From Bacteroidetes bacterium GWF2_38_335 (lineage in GTDB: Bacteria > Bacteroidota > Bacteroidia > Bacteroidales > GWF2-38-335), in contig MEOH01000027.1 in the NCBI GenBank assembly GCA_001769535.1, forward strand, positions 282,553 through 346,552: DNA of 64,000 nucleotides. Reading direction: 5' to 3'. Positions 1 to 10,000 of this stretch are shown here, piece by piece (the stretch's first letter is position 1; every line of letters starts with the position of its first letter). The notes beneath the pieces were generated by a model that saw only the letters and a list, made by a program, of their open reading frames with translations, made no database searches and was not told the DNA's origin. The position numbers and the translations under genes were made by a program.

Positions 1-797
1 ACTACCCCGTTTTTTAATAACCCAAACCAAATCAATCCGGCCTGATCAATTCCCATCCAAACAATTTTGTTTTCAAAAGCCACATAATCAACATCTTTAC
101 CCTTTTCAAATACAAATAAGAGTTTTCCCTTGGCAAGCAGATATTTATTTTTTAGCTTTTCAGCATAGGAATATCCTTCAGTATTATATAAAGATGCATC
201 GTATTTAAATGAAAATGTGTCACTGCTAAGTTTAAATGTAATTTCAGGAACAAATAATCTGGTTTTTGGTATTATTTTTCCTTTATATTCCCAAACAACA
301 TTTTTATTGAATGGTGTTTCCTCCACTTTAATTTTCCCTTCATTGGAAATACGAACTGTTCCCAAATTGAAAGATTCCAAAATAATATTGTCATTTTCAT
401 CAACAAAAAAACAGTTTTTCAGGGGGTTGGGTGTGTTGTTGGGTATGCTCTGAATGAGGTTATTGTACTTATAAGGGATAATTTTACCATTATAATAATA
501 GGACAATTTAGATGAAAATGTGACAAACCATATTCTTCCCTTATAATCTTCATAAATTTCAAATACAGTATTATCGGGCAAACCGTTTTCCATATCGAAG
601 TTAGTGAAGTTTTCACCGTCGTATTTGCAAACCCCATTGTTTGTGGCGAACCAGATATACCCCTTTGAATCCTGAAAAACATGATAAACCTCATTGCTGG
701 GAAGGCCGTTTTCAGAGGAAAAATTTATAAAATGAGGTGACTGCGAAAAAACCCCGACAGTATAAAGAAAACATATAAATTTAAGGATAATTTTCAT
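1..797 (-). CDS. Two-component regulator propeller protein, N-terminal part (runs off left edge)
   Basis: The minus strand is open from an ATG at 797 to the window edge (265 codons visible, no stop). It begins with a signal peptide (MKIILKFICFLYTVGVFSQ), then shows two regulator-propeller repeats: GLPSNEVYHVFQDSKGYIWF at about residues 32-51, and GLPDNTVFEIYEDYKGRIWF about 40 residues later. In Bacteroidota these beta-propeller blades form the periplasmic sensor of one-piece sensor kinases or of LytS/LuxR-type regulators. The effector domain would lie left of the window, so the output type is unknown. The start lies 50 bp past the stop of the gene at 848. A near-consensus -7 box (GATATTTG on the minus strand, 831-838) lies about 34 bp upstream. 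The fold assignment is firm; the kind of regulator is inferred. Confidence 0.85.
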   Translation of the reverse strand, partial: MKIILKFICFLYTVGVFSQSPHFINFSSENGLPSNEVYHVFQDSKGYIWFATNNGVCKYDGENFTNFDMENGLPDNTVFEIYEDYKGRIWFVTFSSKLSYYYNGKIIPYKYNNLIQSIPNNTPNPLKNCFFVDENDNIILESFNLGTVRISNEGKIKVEETPFNKNVVWEYKGKIIPKTRLFVPEITFKLSSDTFSFKYDASLYNTEGYSYAEKLKNKYLLAKGKLLFVFEKGKDVDYVAFENKIVWMGIDQAGLIWFGLLKNGV

Positions 798-847
798 CCG
801 GAAAAATTACATTCCTTTATTAATCATTCACAAATATCGTAAAAATT

Positions 848-3800
848 CTATGGGATAAAAATCTTTTTTGTGAGATAGCTTCCGGAATCTGAAATATTAA
901 TAAAATAAATGCCTGTGGTAATACTTATTTCATCAAGGTTTATTTCCGTTGTACCATGCAACAGATTACTGTAAATTGTTCTTCCGGTAACATCACAAAT
1001 TGACATTCTGATTAACTGCAAATTATCATTGCTCACAACGTGGATAGTATTGGTATTGTTATCGGCATAAACATTCAGAATGTTTTCATTGGCAGCGTTT
1101 ACTGCAACAATTTCAGAATATGAAAATTTGCCATCAAAATCAGTTTGTTTCAGTCTGTAATAAGATGTACCGGTATGCGGATTATAATCTGTGTCGCTGT
1201 AATCAATTCTGGTAAAAGAAGTTCCGGCACCGGCAATCCGTTTTAGTTCATCAAACAGAAATCCATCGGACGAGCGTTCAATTGTAAAGTAATCGTTATT
1301 TTGTTCCGATGATGTTGACCATGTTAGTTCAACATTACCTCCTTCAAAAACTGCATTAAAACTGATGAGTTCAATGGGCAGTAAAAATGCGGATATTCCA
1401 ATTGCATGGTGGCTAAAAGAAGTAATATTGTTCCGTTGTGCATAACCCCCTGCAAGAGTGGTTCCGGGAGTACCCGGCGCATTGAGTGATCCTGTTGATT
1501 CTCCAGCCCAATCAGAAGCAAGGGTAGAAGATGAGTTTCTTTTCAGCGGACCAAATTGTCCATCGACAATTCCTGAGAACGGGCTTGCGCCTCCTCCGTC
1601 GTTAAACCACAATTTTATGTCATAATCTCCAGCCGATGGTCCGGCATCCGGGTCAATTTGCCAGATACCCTCGGTGCAGATTGTTGAATAAGGTGTTCCG
1701 TAGTCAATTGCGATTGCAGTATTCAGACTTCCTGTATTACCAAAAGTTTCGAGAAATTTTGCATCAAGGTATGTCACACCGGCAAGGTTTCCGTTAACAA
1801 GTTCAGCCAAAGTATAGCGTGTCAAGGATCCAACAGGCAAGCCATAAGTAGCAGTATTTGTTGCAATGTATCTTCTTAGATTTCCGTTAATATAGGAATT
1901 TGTGTTATATCCTGAAACAGAAGTTGCAGAACTGTTTGATACGATAAGCTTGTAAATTCCTGTGGTGATTATCCCATTTGTCAACGTCAGAAGATTGTTT
2001 ACGGTAAGATCTGTTCCGAGAGTAGCAGTTCCGGATGCCCTGTTTACCGTAAGATTTCTAACCTGATCAGAACCAGATGTGAAATATATCGTCCCCATGG
2101 CGCCCGAGCCCCCGATTGTTAATTCAGAAAGAGCTGAACCCGATACTGTTCCGGTTCCCGAGGTAGTTCCGCTTATGGTTAGGTGTTTATCATTAATAGA
2201 AAGGATGCCGCTCACAACAGCCAGTTGTCCGCTCACTGTAAGGTTGGTTCCCATGGTAACAATGCCGGAGGATGCGCGGTTGATATTCAGGATATCAAGA
2301 AATTCGCCGCCTGCCGAAAACCACAGCGGCGTTGCCAGATTGCCTGTACCGTTAATGATGAGATCGGACGTTGATGACCCAGTGAAATAGCCGGTATTAC
2401 GAGAAAGACTTTTTTGCAGGGTGAGCGAAACACCATTTATTACAAGATTACCAGTATTAAGATATAAATCATTAGTGACAGTAACATTGGCACCCAAAGA
2501 AACATTGGCAGAATTTTTTATTTCGAGATCATAAAATGTTTCACCACCGGGAGTGCTGATTGTTTGTAATGCCGATCCATCGAAGGTAACCAAACCGGTA
2601 CCTTCGGTAAATCCGGCCGACGAGTAGTTTGTCCATGTTCCTGAAACAAGAAGATCATTTACACCGGGGGATACGATACCCGGACTGGCAACGGAAATAT
2701 TGTGAAAATTTTCAATTCCTGAGGAACTGGTTATTGTATGGGTAGCAGTACCTGTAAAATTTACAGTACTGTTTCCGCGAAGGAAACTGTTTGTTGTAGA
2801 ATTATTTGTCCAGGTACTAGCAACATTAATAGTTCCATCAGCAGTAGCATTGTTTCCATCATCAAAATCAATGGTACCTGCATTGATTACTAAATGTCTG
2901 TAGATATTCAGAACTTTAGTTGCACCGTTTTCACCTTTGATGGAATACGATGCATTACTGATAGTAAAATCTTTACACTCGGCTGTTTCACCTGCTATTA
3001 AGACAATATTGTTTTCAACTTCAGTATCATTAGGAATGACCACATTAGTCGACCAGATTGGTACTCTTAAAGTTCCCCAGTTTGCACAATCAAACCATTC
3101 GGTACTTTTATGGCCGTACCAGTTGTAAGCTGCGTCTATTCCGGCTTCCGTAATACTAATTGTCTGGCCGGTAGTATAATTTGGAGCGCCGGCATAATAT
3201 CCTGAACAATCAGTATAGTTTGTCCAGTTTGAAGGATCGTTCACTCGTCCAACCCATTCAATTTGAGAGCATGGATCAGTAGGGCCTGTGTATTTGAGAA
3301 AATCCTTAGCAACATTTGGGGTCATGGTAAAACAATCCATACCAACAAGCATTCCTGAGTTTTGTGAACGTCCGTTACCACTTACATCATTTACCACATC
3401 ACAAACTCCGGCCAGCCAATCATCGTTGGTATTAAACCCGAATAAATATGTGCCTCCTGTGTAAGTTGCATCTTCACAATCATCAGTTCCTGTTCCTGAG
3501 TTAAATCCTGTGGGATTACAAGTATGCAGTCCGTCATTCCAAGTTCCTCCCTGCATAAAATACAGTTGGTCTCCATTTGAGTTCATAATCACCGACCTGA
3601 TGTCTGTGATAATTGTCCAGTTGTTATCAGGATAAATACCTGTTAAGGCGGCACCAGTTTGATTAAGTCTGATGGTAATAACAGTACCTGCAGGAATTGT
3701 GGAAGTGGTTCTTTGGATTCTCAGAAACCCTTCTGAATTTCCCCATTGACCGGTATGGCATCTTTCCCATCCCTCATCGGTCAAGTCAAGAAAAGTATTG

Positions 3801-6442
3801 GGTGTGATGTCTTTAAAACAAACAAATGATATTTCGTCATCACCTGCAGATCCGCCAACACATGCAGCAATGTTTGAATTTACGCCCATAACTATCAGGT
3901 CGCCGGGAACTAAAACCGCAGCTACAGAAACAGCTGTTGTAACCTGACTATTGGGATTATTAGTGGCGGTATTTACATTATAAACAGTGTTGGTTCCGGT
4001 ACAATTATATTCATAAACCCTGAACCAGTATGTAGTTGAAGGAGAAAGACCTGTGACGGAAACGCTATTACCCGAATTGTTATAAACCACTTGTTCGCCG
4101 CTGCCACCGTAAACTGAATTGGCAGTGGGGTCGGTTCCGTTAGCGGGATTTGTGAAGGAATTTGAGGTGTTAATTTTTACAACTCTTTTGCTGCCGTTGC
4201 CGTTTGTCCAGTTAATAGCCATAGAATTGTCAGAAACTGAAGAAAAAGTAATCGACGAGGCCTGTGTTGTTGGAGCCACACAGGATATGGTTGCTTGTGA
4301 ATTGGGATTGCTTGCTGCAACTGAGGTTATGTACACGGTATTTGTTCCTGAGCAATTGTATTCATATACTCTGTACCAATATGTTGTAGCAGGGCTCAAT
4401 CCAGAGATTGAAACCGAACTTCCTGAATTATTATAAACAACTTGTTCGCCGCTGCCACCATATACTGAATTGGCAGTTGGATCGGTGCCATTTACCGGAC
4501 TGGTAAACGAATTGGAAGTGTTCATTTTAACGATTCTTTTATCGCCATCTCCAATAGTCCAGGATAAAATCATTGACACATCAGTAACTGATGAAAAAGA
4601 AATCGCACTTGCCTGCAATAAAGGAATTGCACAAGAACCACAAAGGAATTCAACATCATCAAGGTACCATGTGTTAAAAGTAGAATTAAAACGAAAATAC
4701 ACTTCAGAATATGCAGATAAGTCAACACCTCCAACATTGGTTAGGTTAACAGTAATATATGATTCAGTTGTACTAACAGTAAAGGAAGTACATGAAGTCC
4801 ATGCACCACCTGCCCCGATTTTATAATCAACAGTTGCAGTGCTTCCAGATCCACCGCTGCTGGCATCCTGTTGGAATTTCAATTGGGTTGGATAATCAAC
4901 AAATGGAGAGATAATGTATGTTCCTGTTCCAAGTGCTCTGCATTCATCATTAGGAGCGCAGTGTAGATTGTCAGCAGCTGTTCCGCTATTTGTCCAATCC
5001 GTAAATGACACAAAATCCTCGCTGTAACATGGTCCGGTAGAAACAGTAACAGTAGTGGTTGCAATACAACCAGAGAGCGTATAAGTAATAACAGAAGTTC
5101 CGACAGACACTCCCGTAACCACTCCTCCTGCGGAAATTGTTGCAACGCCTGTACTTCCACTAGACCATGTTCCTCCTCCGGGACTACCGGTTAAAGTTGT
5201 ATTTGCGCCAACATTAACAGTGGTTGTTCCACTAATAGTTGGAGTAGGATTTATAGTAATCGCAGCTGAGGCAACGGCGCCGGAGCTCCAGCAAGTTCCG
5301 TTGTAGGCTCTTGCGTAATATGTTCCTGAGGTAGTCACAGTATAGGCAGATGTTGTGGGACTTGCGGTGCTTGTGCCCGTAGCCGATGTTTGCCAGTAAA
5401 TGGCTGCATTGGGTGATGAGTATGTCAGTGTTGTGGATGTACAGGCAGGATTTGCTCCGGGAGTTATTGTTCCTGAAGGGTTGGCAGGCAAAGAATTTAC
5501 TGTTAATGTTGCAGCACTGGAAGTTGTGGTAGGATTTGATCCACAAACACAGGTAACAACTACATCATAATTTGCAGCATCGCCAACTGCTACCGAAGGA
5601 ATGGTATAAGTTGACGAAGTAGCCCCGGAAATATTCGTACCGCCCTTACGCCACTGATAATTCAATGCACCACTCGCACAGGTTGCTGTGACTGAAAATG
5701 TTACAGATTCGCCAACACATTTTGTGGAGCTTGTTGGTTGGGCAGTTATTGTGGGGGCTGTGCAGGAAGCTAAAATACCAGTTATTTTAAAATCATCAAT
5801 ACACCATCTTTCACTTGTTGAATTATTCAATAAGGTAATTCTAACTGTTAAACTAGCAACAGCAGGCAACCCTGAAATTGTAATTGTGCTATATCCATCT
5901 GTGGTTCGATTTCCACCTCCAACAGGTGCAAAATCTACAGGTGTTGAATTGCCATCATAAGCAGTTGAAGCATTTCCCGTACCAGTAGAATAAGCCCAGC
6001 ATGCATTGGAGAAACCTAAAACCCTTGCTGTACTGTAATATGTGGCACCTCCATCGGGACTAATTTCAACAGTTACGATATCTCCGGCATCTGCACCGTT
6101 TGTAGCTCCACCTATAGAAAATGAAGTCAATCGTAGAGTTAAATTAACTGAAGAGTATCCCGTTGTATTAATTGCATTTGAAGTAATACCTAATGTAGCA
6201 TTTGATTTTCCTAAAGAATAGGTGTTTAAAACAGCAAAAGGAGATGAGGCAGGTAAATCTCCTACCGCAGTATTTCCACTATAATATGATGCTGTCCCTG
6301 TTGTAACAGAAAAAGTTGTAAGGGTATTTTCAAAATCTTCAGAGGCAATTGTTACCTGTCCCCAACTAACCCCAATAAAAAAACCCACTCCCGCCAAAGT
6401 CAGCAGTAGTTTTTTCCCAGAGTTATTTAAATACCTTTTCAT
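848..6442 (-). CDS. Large secreted surface protein with Ig-like and fibronectin III domains and T9SS type A sorting domain
   Basis: An exported modular protein of about 1,864 residues. I start it at the ATG at 6442 because it is followed at once by a signal peptide (KRYLNNSGKKLLLTLAGVG, ending SWGQ); an upstream ATG at 6502 would add 20 residues before it. Order: a possible carbohydrate-binding or MAM-like region, Ig-like domains (about 220-480), two very similar fibronectin III units (about 602-830), a lamin-tail-like segment with conserved Cys (about 844-1090), a long array of short beta-strand repeats resembling a beta-solenoid (about 1100-1600), then the common LPIELISFNA linker and a C-terminal T9SS type A signal ending KKIFIP. 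It should cross the outer membrane through T9SS and be anchored or released. No catalytic motif is visible, so adhesion or a matrix role is only a guess. Confidence 0.85.
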   Translation of the reverse strand: MKRYLNNSGKKLLLTLAGVGFFIGVSWGQVTIASEDFENTLTTFSVTTGTASYYSGNTAVGDLPASSPFAVLNTYSLGKSNATLGITSNAINTTGYSSVNLTLRLTSFSIGGATNGADAGDIVTVEISPDGGATYYSTARVLGFSNACWAYSTGTGNASTAYDGNSTPVDFAPVGGGNRTTDGYSTITISGLPAVASLTVRITLLNNSTSERWCIDDFKITGILASCTAPTITAQPTSSTKCVGESVTFSVTATCASGALNYQWRKGGTNISGATSSTYTIPSVAVGDAANYDVVVTCVCGSNPTTTSSAATLTVNSLPANPSGTITPGANPACTSTTLTYSSPNAAIYWQTSATGTSTASPTTSAYTVTTSGTYYARAYNGTCWSSGAVASAAITINPTPTISGTTTVNVGANTTLTGSPGGGTWSSGSTGVATISAGGVVTGVSVGTSVITYTLSGCIATTTVTVSTGPCYSEDFVSFTDWTNSGTAADNLHCAPNDECRALGTGTYIISPFVDYPTQLKFQQDASSGGSGSTATVDYKIGAGGAWTSCTSFTVSTTESYITVNLTNVGGVDLSAYSEVYFRFNSTFNTWYLDDVEFLCGSCAIPLLQASAISFSSVTDVSMILSWTIGDGDKRIVKMNTSNSFTSPVNGTDPTANSVYGGSGEQVVYNNSGSSVSISGLSPATTYWYRVYEYNCSGTNTVYITSVAASNPNSQATISCVAPTTQASSITFSSVSDNSMAINWTNGNGSKRVVKINTSNSFTNPANGTDPTANSVYGGSGEQVVYNNSGNSVSVTGLSPSTTYWFRVYEYNCTGTNTVYNVNTATNNPNSQVTTAVSVAAVLVPGDLIVMGVNSNIAACVGGSAGDDEISFVCFKDITPNTFLDLTDEGWERCHTGQWGNSEGFLRIQRTTSTIPAGTVITIRLNQTGAALTGIYPDNNWTIITDIRSVIMNSNGDQLYFMQGGTWNDGLHTCNPTGFNSGTGTDDCEDATYTGGTYLFGFNTNDDWLAGVCDVVNDVSGNGRSQNSGMLVGMDCFTMTPNVAKDFLKYTGPTDPCSQIEWVGRVNDPSNWTNYTDCSGYYAGAPNYTTGQTISITEAGIDAAYNWYGHKSTEWFDCANWGTLRVPIWSTNVVIPNDTEVENNIVLIAGETAECKDFTISNASYSIKGENGATKVLNIYRHLVINAGTIDFDDGNNATADGTINVASTWTNNSTTNSFLRGNSTVNFTGTATHTITSSSGIENFHNISVASPGIVSPGVNDLLVSGTWTNYSSAGFTEGTGLVTFDGSALQTISTPGGETFYDLEIKNSANVSLGANVTVTNDLYLNTGNLVINGVSLTLQKSLSRNTGYFTGSSTSDLIINGTGNLATPLWFSAGGEFLDILNINRASSGIVTMGTNLTVSGQLAVVSGILSINDKHLTISGTTSGTGTVSGSALSELTIGGSGAMGTIYFTSGSDQVRNLTVNRASGTATLGTDLTVNNLLTLTNGIITTGIYKLIVSNSSATSVSGYNTNSYINGNLRRYIATNTATYGLPVGSLTRYTLAELVNGNLAGVTYLDAKFLETFGNTGSLNTAIAIDYGTPYSTICTEGIWQIDPDAGPSAGDYDIKLWFNDGGGASPFSGIVDGQFGPLKRNSSSTLASDWAGESTGSLNAPGTPGTTLAGGYAQRNNITSFSHHAIGISAFLLPIELISFNAVFEGGNVELTWSTSSEQNNDYFTIERSSDGFLFDELKRIAGAGTSFTRIDYSDTDYNPHTGTSYYRLKQTDFDGKFSYSEIVAVNAANENILNVYADNNTNTIHVVSNDNLQLIRMSICDVTGRTIYSNLLHGTTEINLDEISITTGIYFINISDSGSYLTKKIFIP

Positions 6443-6948
6443 CGCAAAATATCTTAGTACTTTTACGAAGCTGGTTTCAGCCATGTTGCATGTTTGCAAC
6501 ATCCATCAAGGAATTCAACTTCAAAAATTAATCTGAAAAATGGAAAGTAAAAAAAGTCGTTAACTATTCCCATTTGCTATAAATAGCCATACTTATCCAA
6601 ATTCCAAAACGAAAATTAAGACAAGCATCTATGTAGTTTAATTAATTCTTTCGCTTAATTAATCATCTGTGTAGCTCGTGGTGTAATCCGTTACAAATAT
6701 AAATAAAAAACAAACAAAAAATATTGTGCTCGTGTAATTTAAGATAAAATTAACAATGAGTTTTCAACAGCTTAATCAACATCCCGGCACATTCAAGTTA
6801 ATCTCTTAAATACTAATTAGTTTTACGGATTTTTAGTAAAAAAGTTCAGTATTGAAAAACCAACCTTTATCAGAACACCACTTCTCTATTATTGTTTGTC
6901 ATTATGAAACGCAAATTGATAAAAAAAAACAAACATAAAATATCCTTT
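6443..6948. other. Intergenic region between divergent surface-protein genes
   Basis: About 500 bp, AT-rich, without a convincing gene. It contains a direct repeat CATCT(A/G)TGTAG at 6626-6636 and 6664-6674, each beside a TTAATTAA-type stretch. A minus-strand match to the Bacteroidetes -7 box (TATATTTG, 6694-6701) would give the leftward gene a leader of about 250 nt, but no -33 box accompanies it. I see no terminator or structured RNA that I can support. Confidence 0.4.
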
Positions 6949-6981
6949 TTTGAGTCAAATCATTTTTAATGAATATATTTG
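6949..6981 (+). promoter_or_regulatory. Bacteroidetes-type promoter for the PKD/SprB adhesin gene
   Basis: TTTG at 6949-6952, 21 bp, then TATATTTG at 6974-6981, matching the TTTG / TAnnTTTG promoter of Bacteroidota. Transcription would start near 6985, placing the ATG at 7003 in a short leader. This rules out the in-frame TTG at 6979, which lies inside the -7 box. Confidence 0.65.
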
Positions 6982-7002
6982 CATGTCTATTATACAATAA
7001 CT

Positions 7003-10000
7003 ATGAAAATGAAGATTTTACTCTCAGTTTTGCTAATCACTGCCCTGTTGAATATTAACGCACAGGTTACAATTTCTTTTAACGCGGATCAGACTGAAGG
7101 ATGCGCTCCATTGTCGGTCAATTTCACCAACACCAGCTCCGGCGCAGATAATTATGACTGGACGGTTTTTAACTACGCAACCGGAGAAACTTTTTCTTTC
7201 TCCACGACTGATTTAAATTTTAGTTTTACTGATCCCGGAGACTATGTTGTAACCCTGAATGGTTATGATGAGTTTTATGCACATCTTGGAAGTTACAGCA
7301 TGAATATTACAGCTAAGGGCATACGGCCTTTCTGGATGTCATCAAACGGACAGGCTTGCCCGGATGAAGAAATACATTTTAATGCTTCAAACTGGAATTA
7401 TTCAGAACTAAACTGGGATTTTGGTGATGGAACAACCGGTGATCACCATGACATGGCCCACACCTACAACTTACCCGGAACCTATACCGTTACACTTACC
7501 TTAAATACAACCTGTGGAATTGAAACTACCTCTCAGGAAATTGAGGTAACAAATTCTGCTATTCCTTCTGTTGATTTTAGTCAATCAGGCGGCTCTGAGT
7601 TTTGCTATCATGATGAGGTTCAATTCTTTTCTCACAGGGCTGCAACAAATTATTTTTGGGATTTTGATGACGGAACTTCTTCGACCGAAAGAAATCCTTT
7701 TCACACCTACATTTACCCCGGAAATAAAGTTGTAACCCTTACTGTAACAAATGTTTGCGGTAATTCAAACTCAAAATCAGAGTATATTAATATCAGAACG
7801 GATATCCCTGCCGATGCCACTTTCGACATTGACCCCAATCCGGTTTGCCCGAGTACAGCAGTAACTTTTCATCCCCATTCCCTCGGGACTTATTTATGGA
7901 GTTTTGGAACCGGCTCTGTTTCTACTCAAAAAAACCCTCAATATATCTATACCGCAGAGGGCATGTATATGGTACAGCTTAACCTGACCAACGGATGTGG
8001 CAATTCAGCTTCTTTCAACACTTCTGTAACTGTACAACCTGACCCTTTTTCCAAGCCCTTTGCCCGTGCATATTTTATGAATATCCAAAATTCCGACGAA
8101 ACTGATACCTTGGTTTTATGTCCGGGTGAAGAATTTATAATTGAAAACTTTACTGAAGATAAAAATCCCCTGACATACTTATGGAAAACCGGCGATGGCA
8201 GCGAAATAACTGAAAAAAATCTGATTTATTCATTTGATGAACCGGGTATTTATGAAATCACTCTATATGCCACAAACAGCTGTATGGGTGTTGATTCTGC
8301 AAAAAAATGGGTGGATATTGACCTGTCGGCAATGCCCAATTCGCAACTTGGAACCATGCAAGACACTATTTGTCCCGGCGAAGCCATGTACTTTGTTGAC
8401 TTTATTTCTGATGTGAAAGACAACACTTATTCTTATTCAATTTGGTTTGGGGATGGAGAATCCTTACTGGATATGACAGAATATCCCGATCCCACTATGC
8501 CGGTTTTTTATCATATTTATGATGAACCCGGTGTTTATGATTATCTTTTTACCGTAACCAACCTTTGTGGAAACACCTTGTCCTTTGATGGAACAATTGT
8601 TGTAACAACATCCGACCACGAAACATTTTATTATGCGAACAACTCCACTCTTGATGATACTTCAAGGTACGGATGTCCTAATGATGATGTGGAATTTTTC
8701 ATTTTTGGCGGACTGGATTATGTCTGGTATTTTGGTGATGGGCAAACCGCAACCGGTCCGCATGTACTTCACTCCTACGCCGATACCGGAATTTATAATG
8801 CTTATGTAATAGTCACCAATGCCTGTGATGATATTGACACCCTTTATACTCAGGCAACTGTAGTAAGTAATAATTATCCCGAAACATGGTTCGATATTTC
8901 ACCTTCAAATCAGGTCTGCGCCAATGACACCCTCACATTTGAATATCACGGAAACGCAAACATTCAAAGCAATGTTGATGTTTTTTGGGATTTTGGCGAC
9001 GGCAATACTTCTGACCAATGGGAAACTCAACATGCCTTTGCTTCCGGCGGTGAGTATCTGGTTAAGCTCAAAGTAACCAACGGATGTGGAAGCGATTCAA
9101 CCTACAGAGTTGTTTTTGTGAACCAGCCTGTAATTAATTTTACCGCTTCTAATACAACAATTTCAATGTCAGAATCGGTTACTTTTTCTAACCTTACATC
9201 TGGCGGAGCTACTTATCATTGGGATTTTGGAGATGGATCAACATCAGATGACATCAGTCCGACACATTCCTGGGCCGAACAGGGAATATATGATATTTCA
9301 CTCACTGCAACCAGTAATTATGGCTGCTCCGGCACGCAAACTTTTAATGATTATATTACTGTCAGCTCCCTCTATATCAACACCTATACTTACGGAAACG
9401 TATCGTGCTACACAGGAAGAGATGGATTTATTGATATTGCTGTAACCGGTGGCTACACACCCCTTTTCTTTGAATGGTCGGATAGCGCACAATCCACTAC
9501 CGAAGATATTTCAGAACTTGCCGCAGGGTTTTACACCGTAACCGTCTCTGATTATTCAGGAATTTCAATCACTCATACATTTGAAATTACCCAGCCTGAT
9601 ACCCTTATTTCCAGTTTATCCGGCACCGATATTTCATGTTATGGAAATAATGACGGAACAGTTTCTGTTGTTCTTTCTGGCGGAACCGCACCCTATTCCT
9701 ATCTGTGGTCAAATGGATCTGTAAGCTCTACTATCTCAGATCTTCCTGCCGGCACCTACAGCGTATCTTTATCAGATGCAAATGGATGTTCTGCTGAAAC
9801 AAGCACTGAAATTACCCAGCCGGGCGGAATTGTATGCAGTCCATCCGCATGGCCTGCAACAACCTGTGGTGGCACTGATGGTGTTGCAACAGTGGATGTC
9901 TGGGGAGCCCCTGGTCCCTATTCGTATGAATGGAATACCTTCCCGGTTCAAACGACTCAAACAGCTACCGGATTGGCTGCCGGAGTATATACTGTTTATG

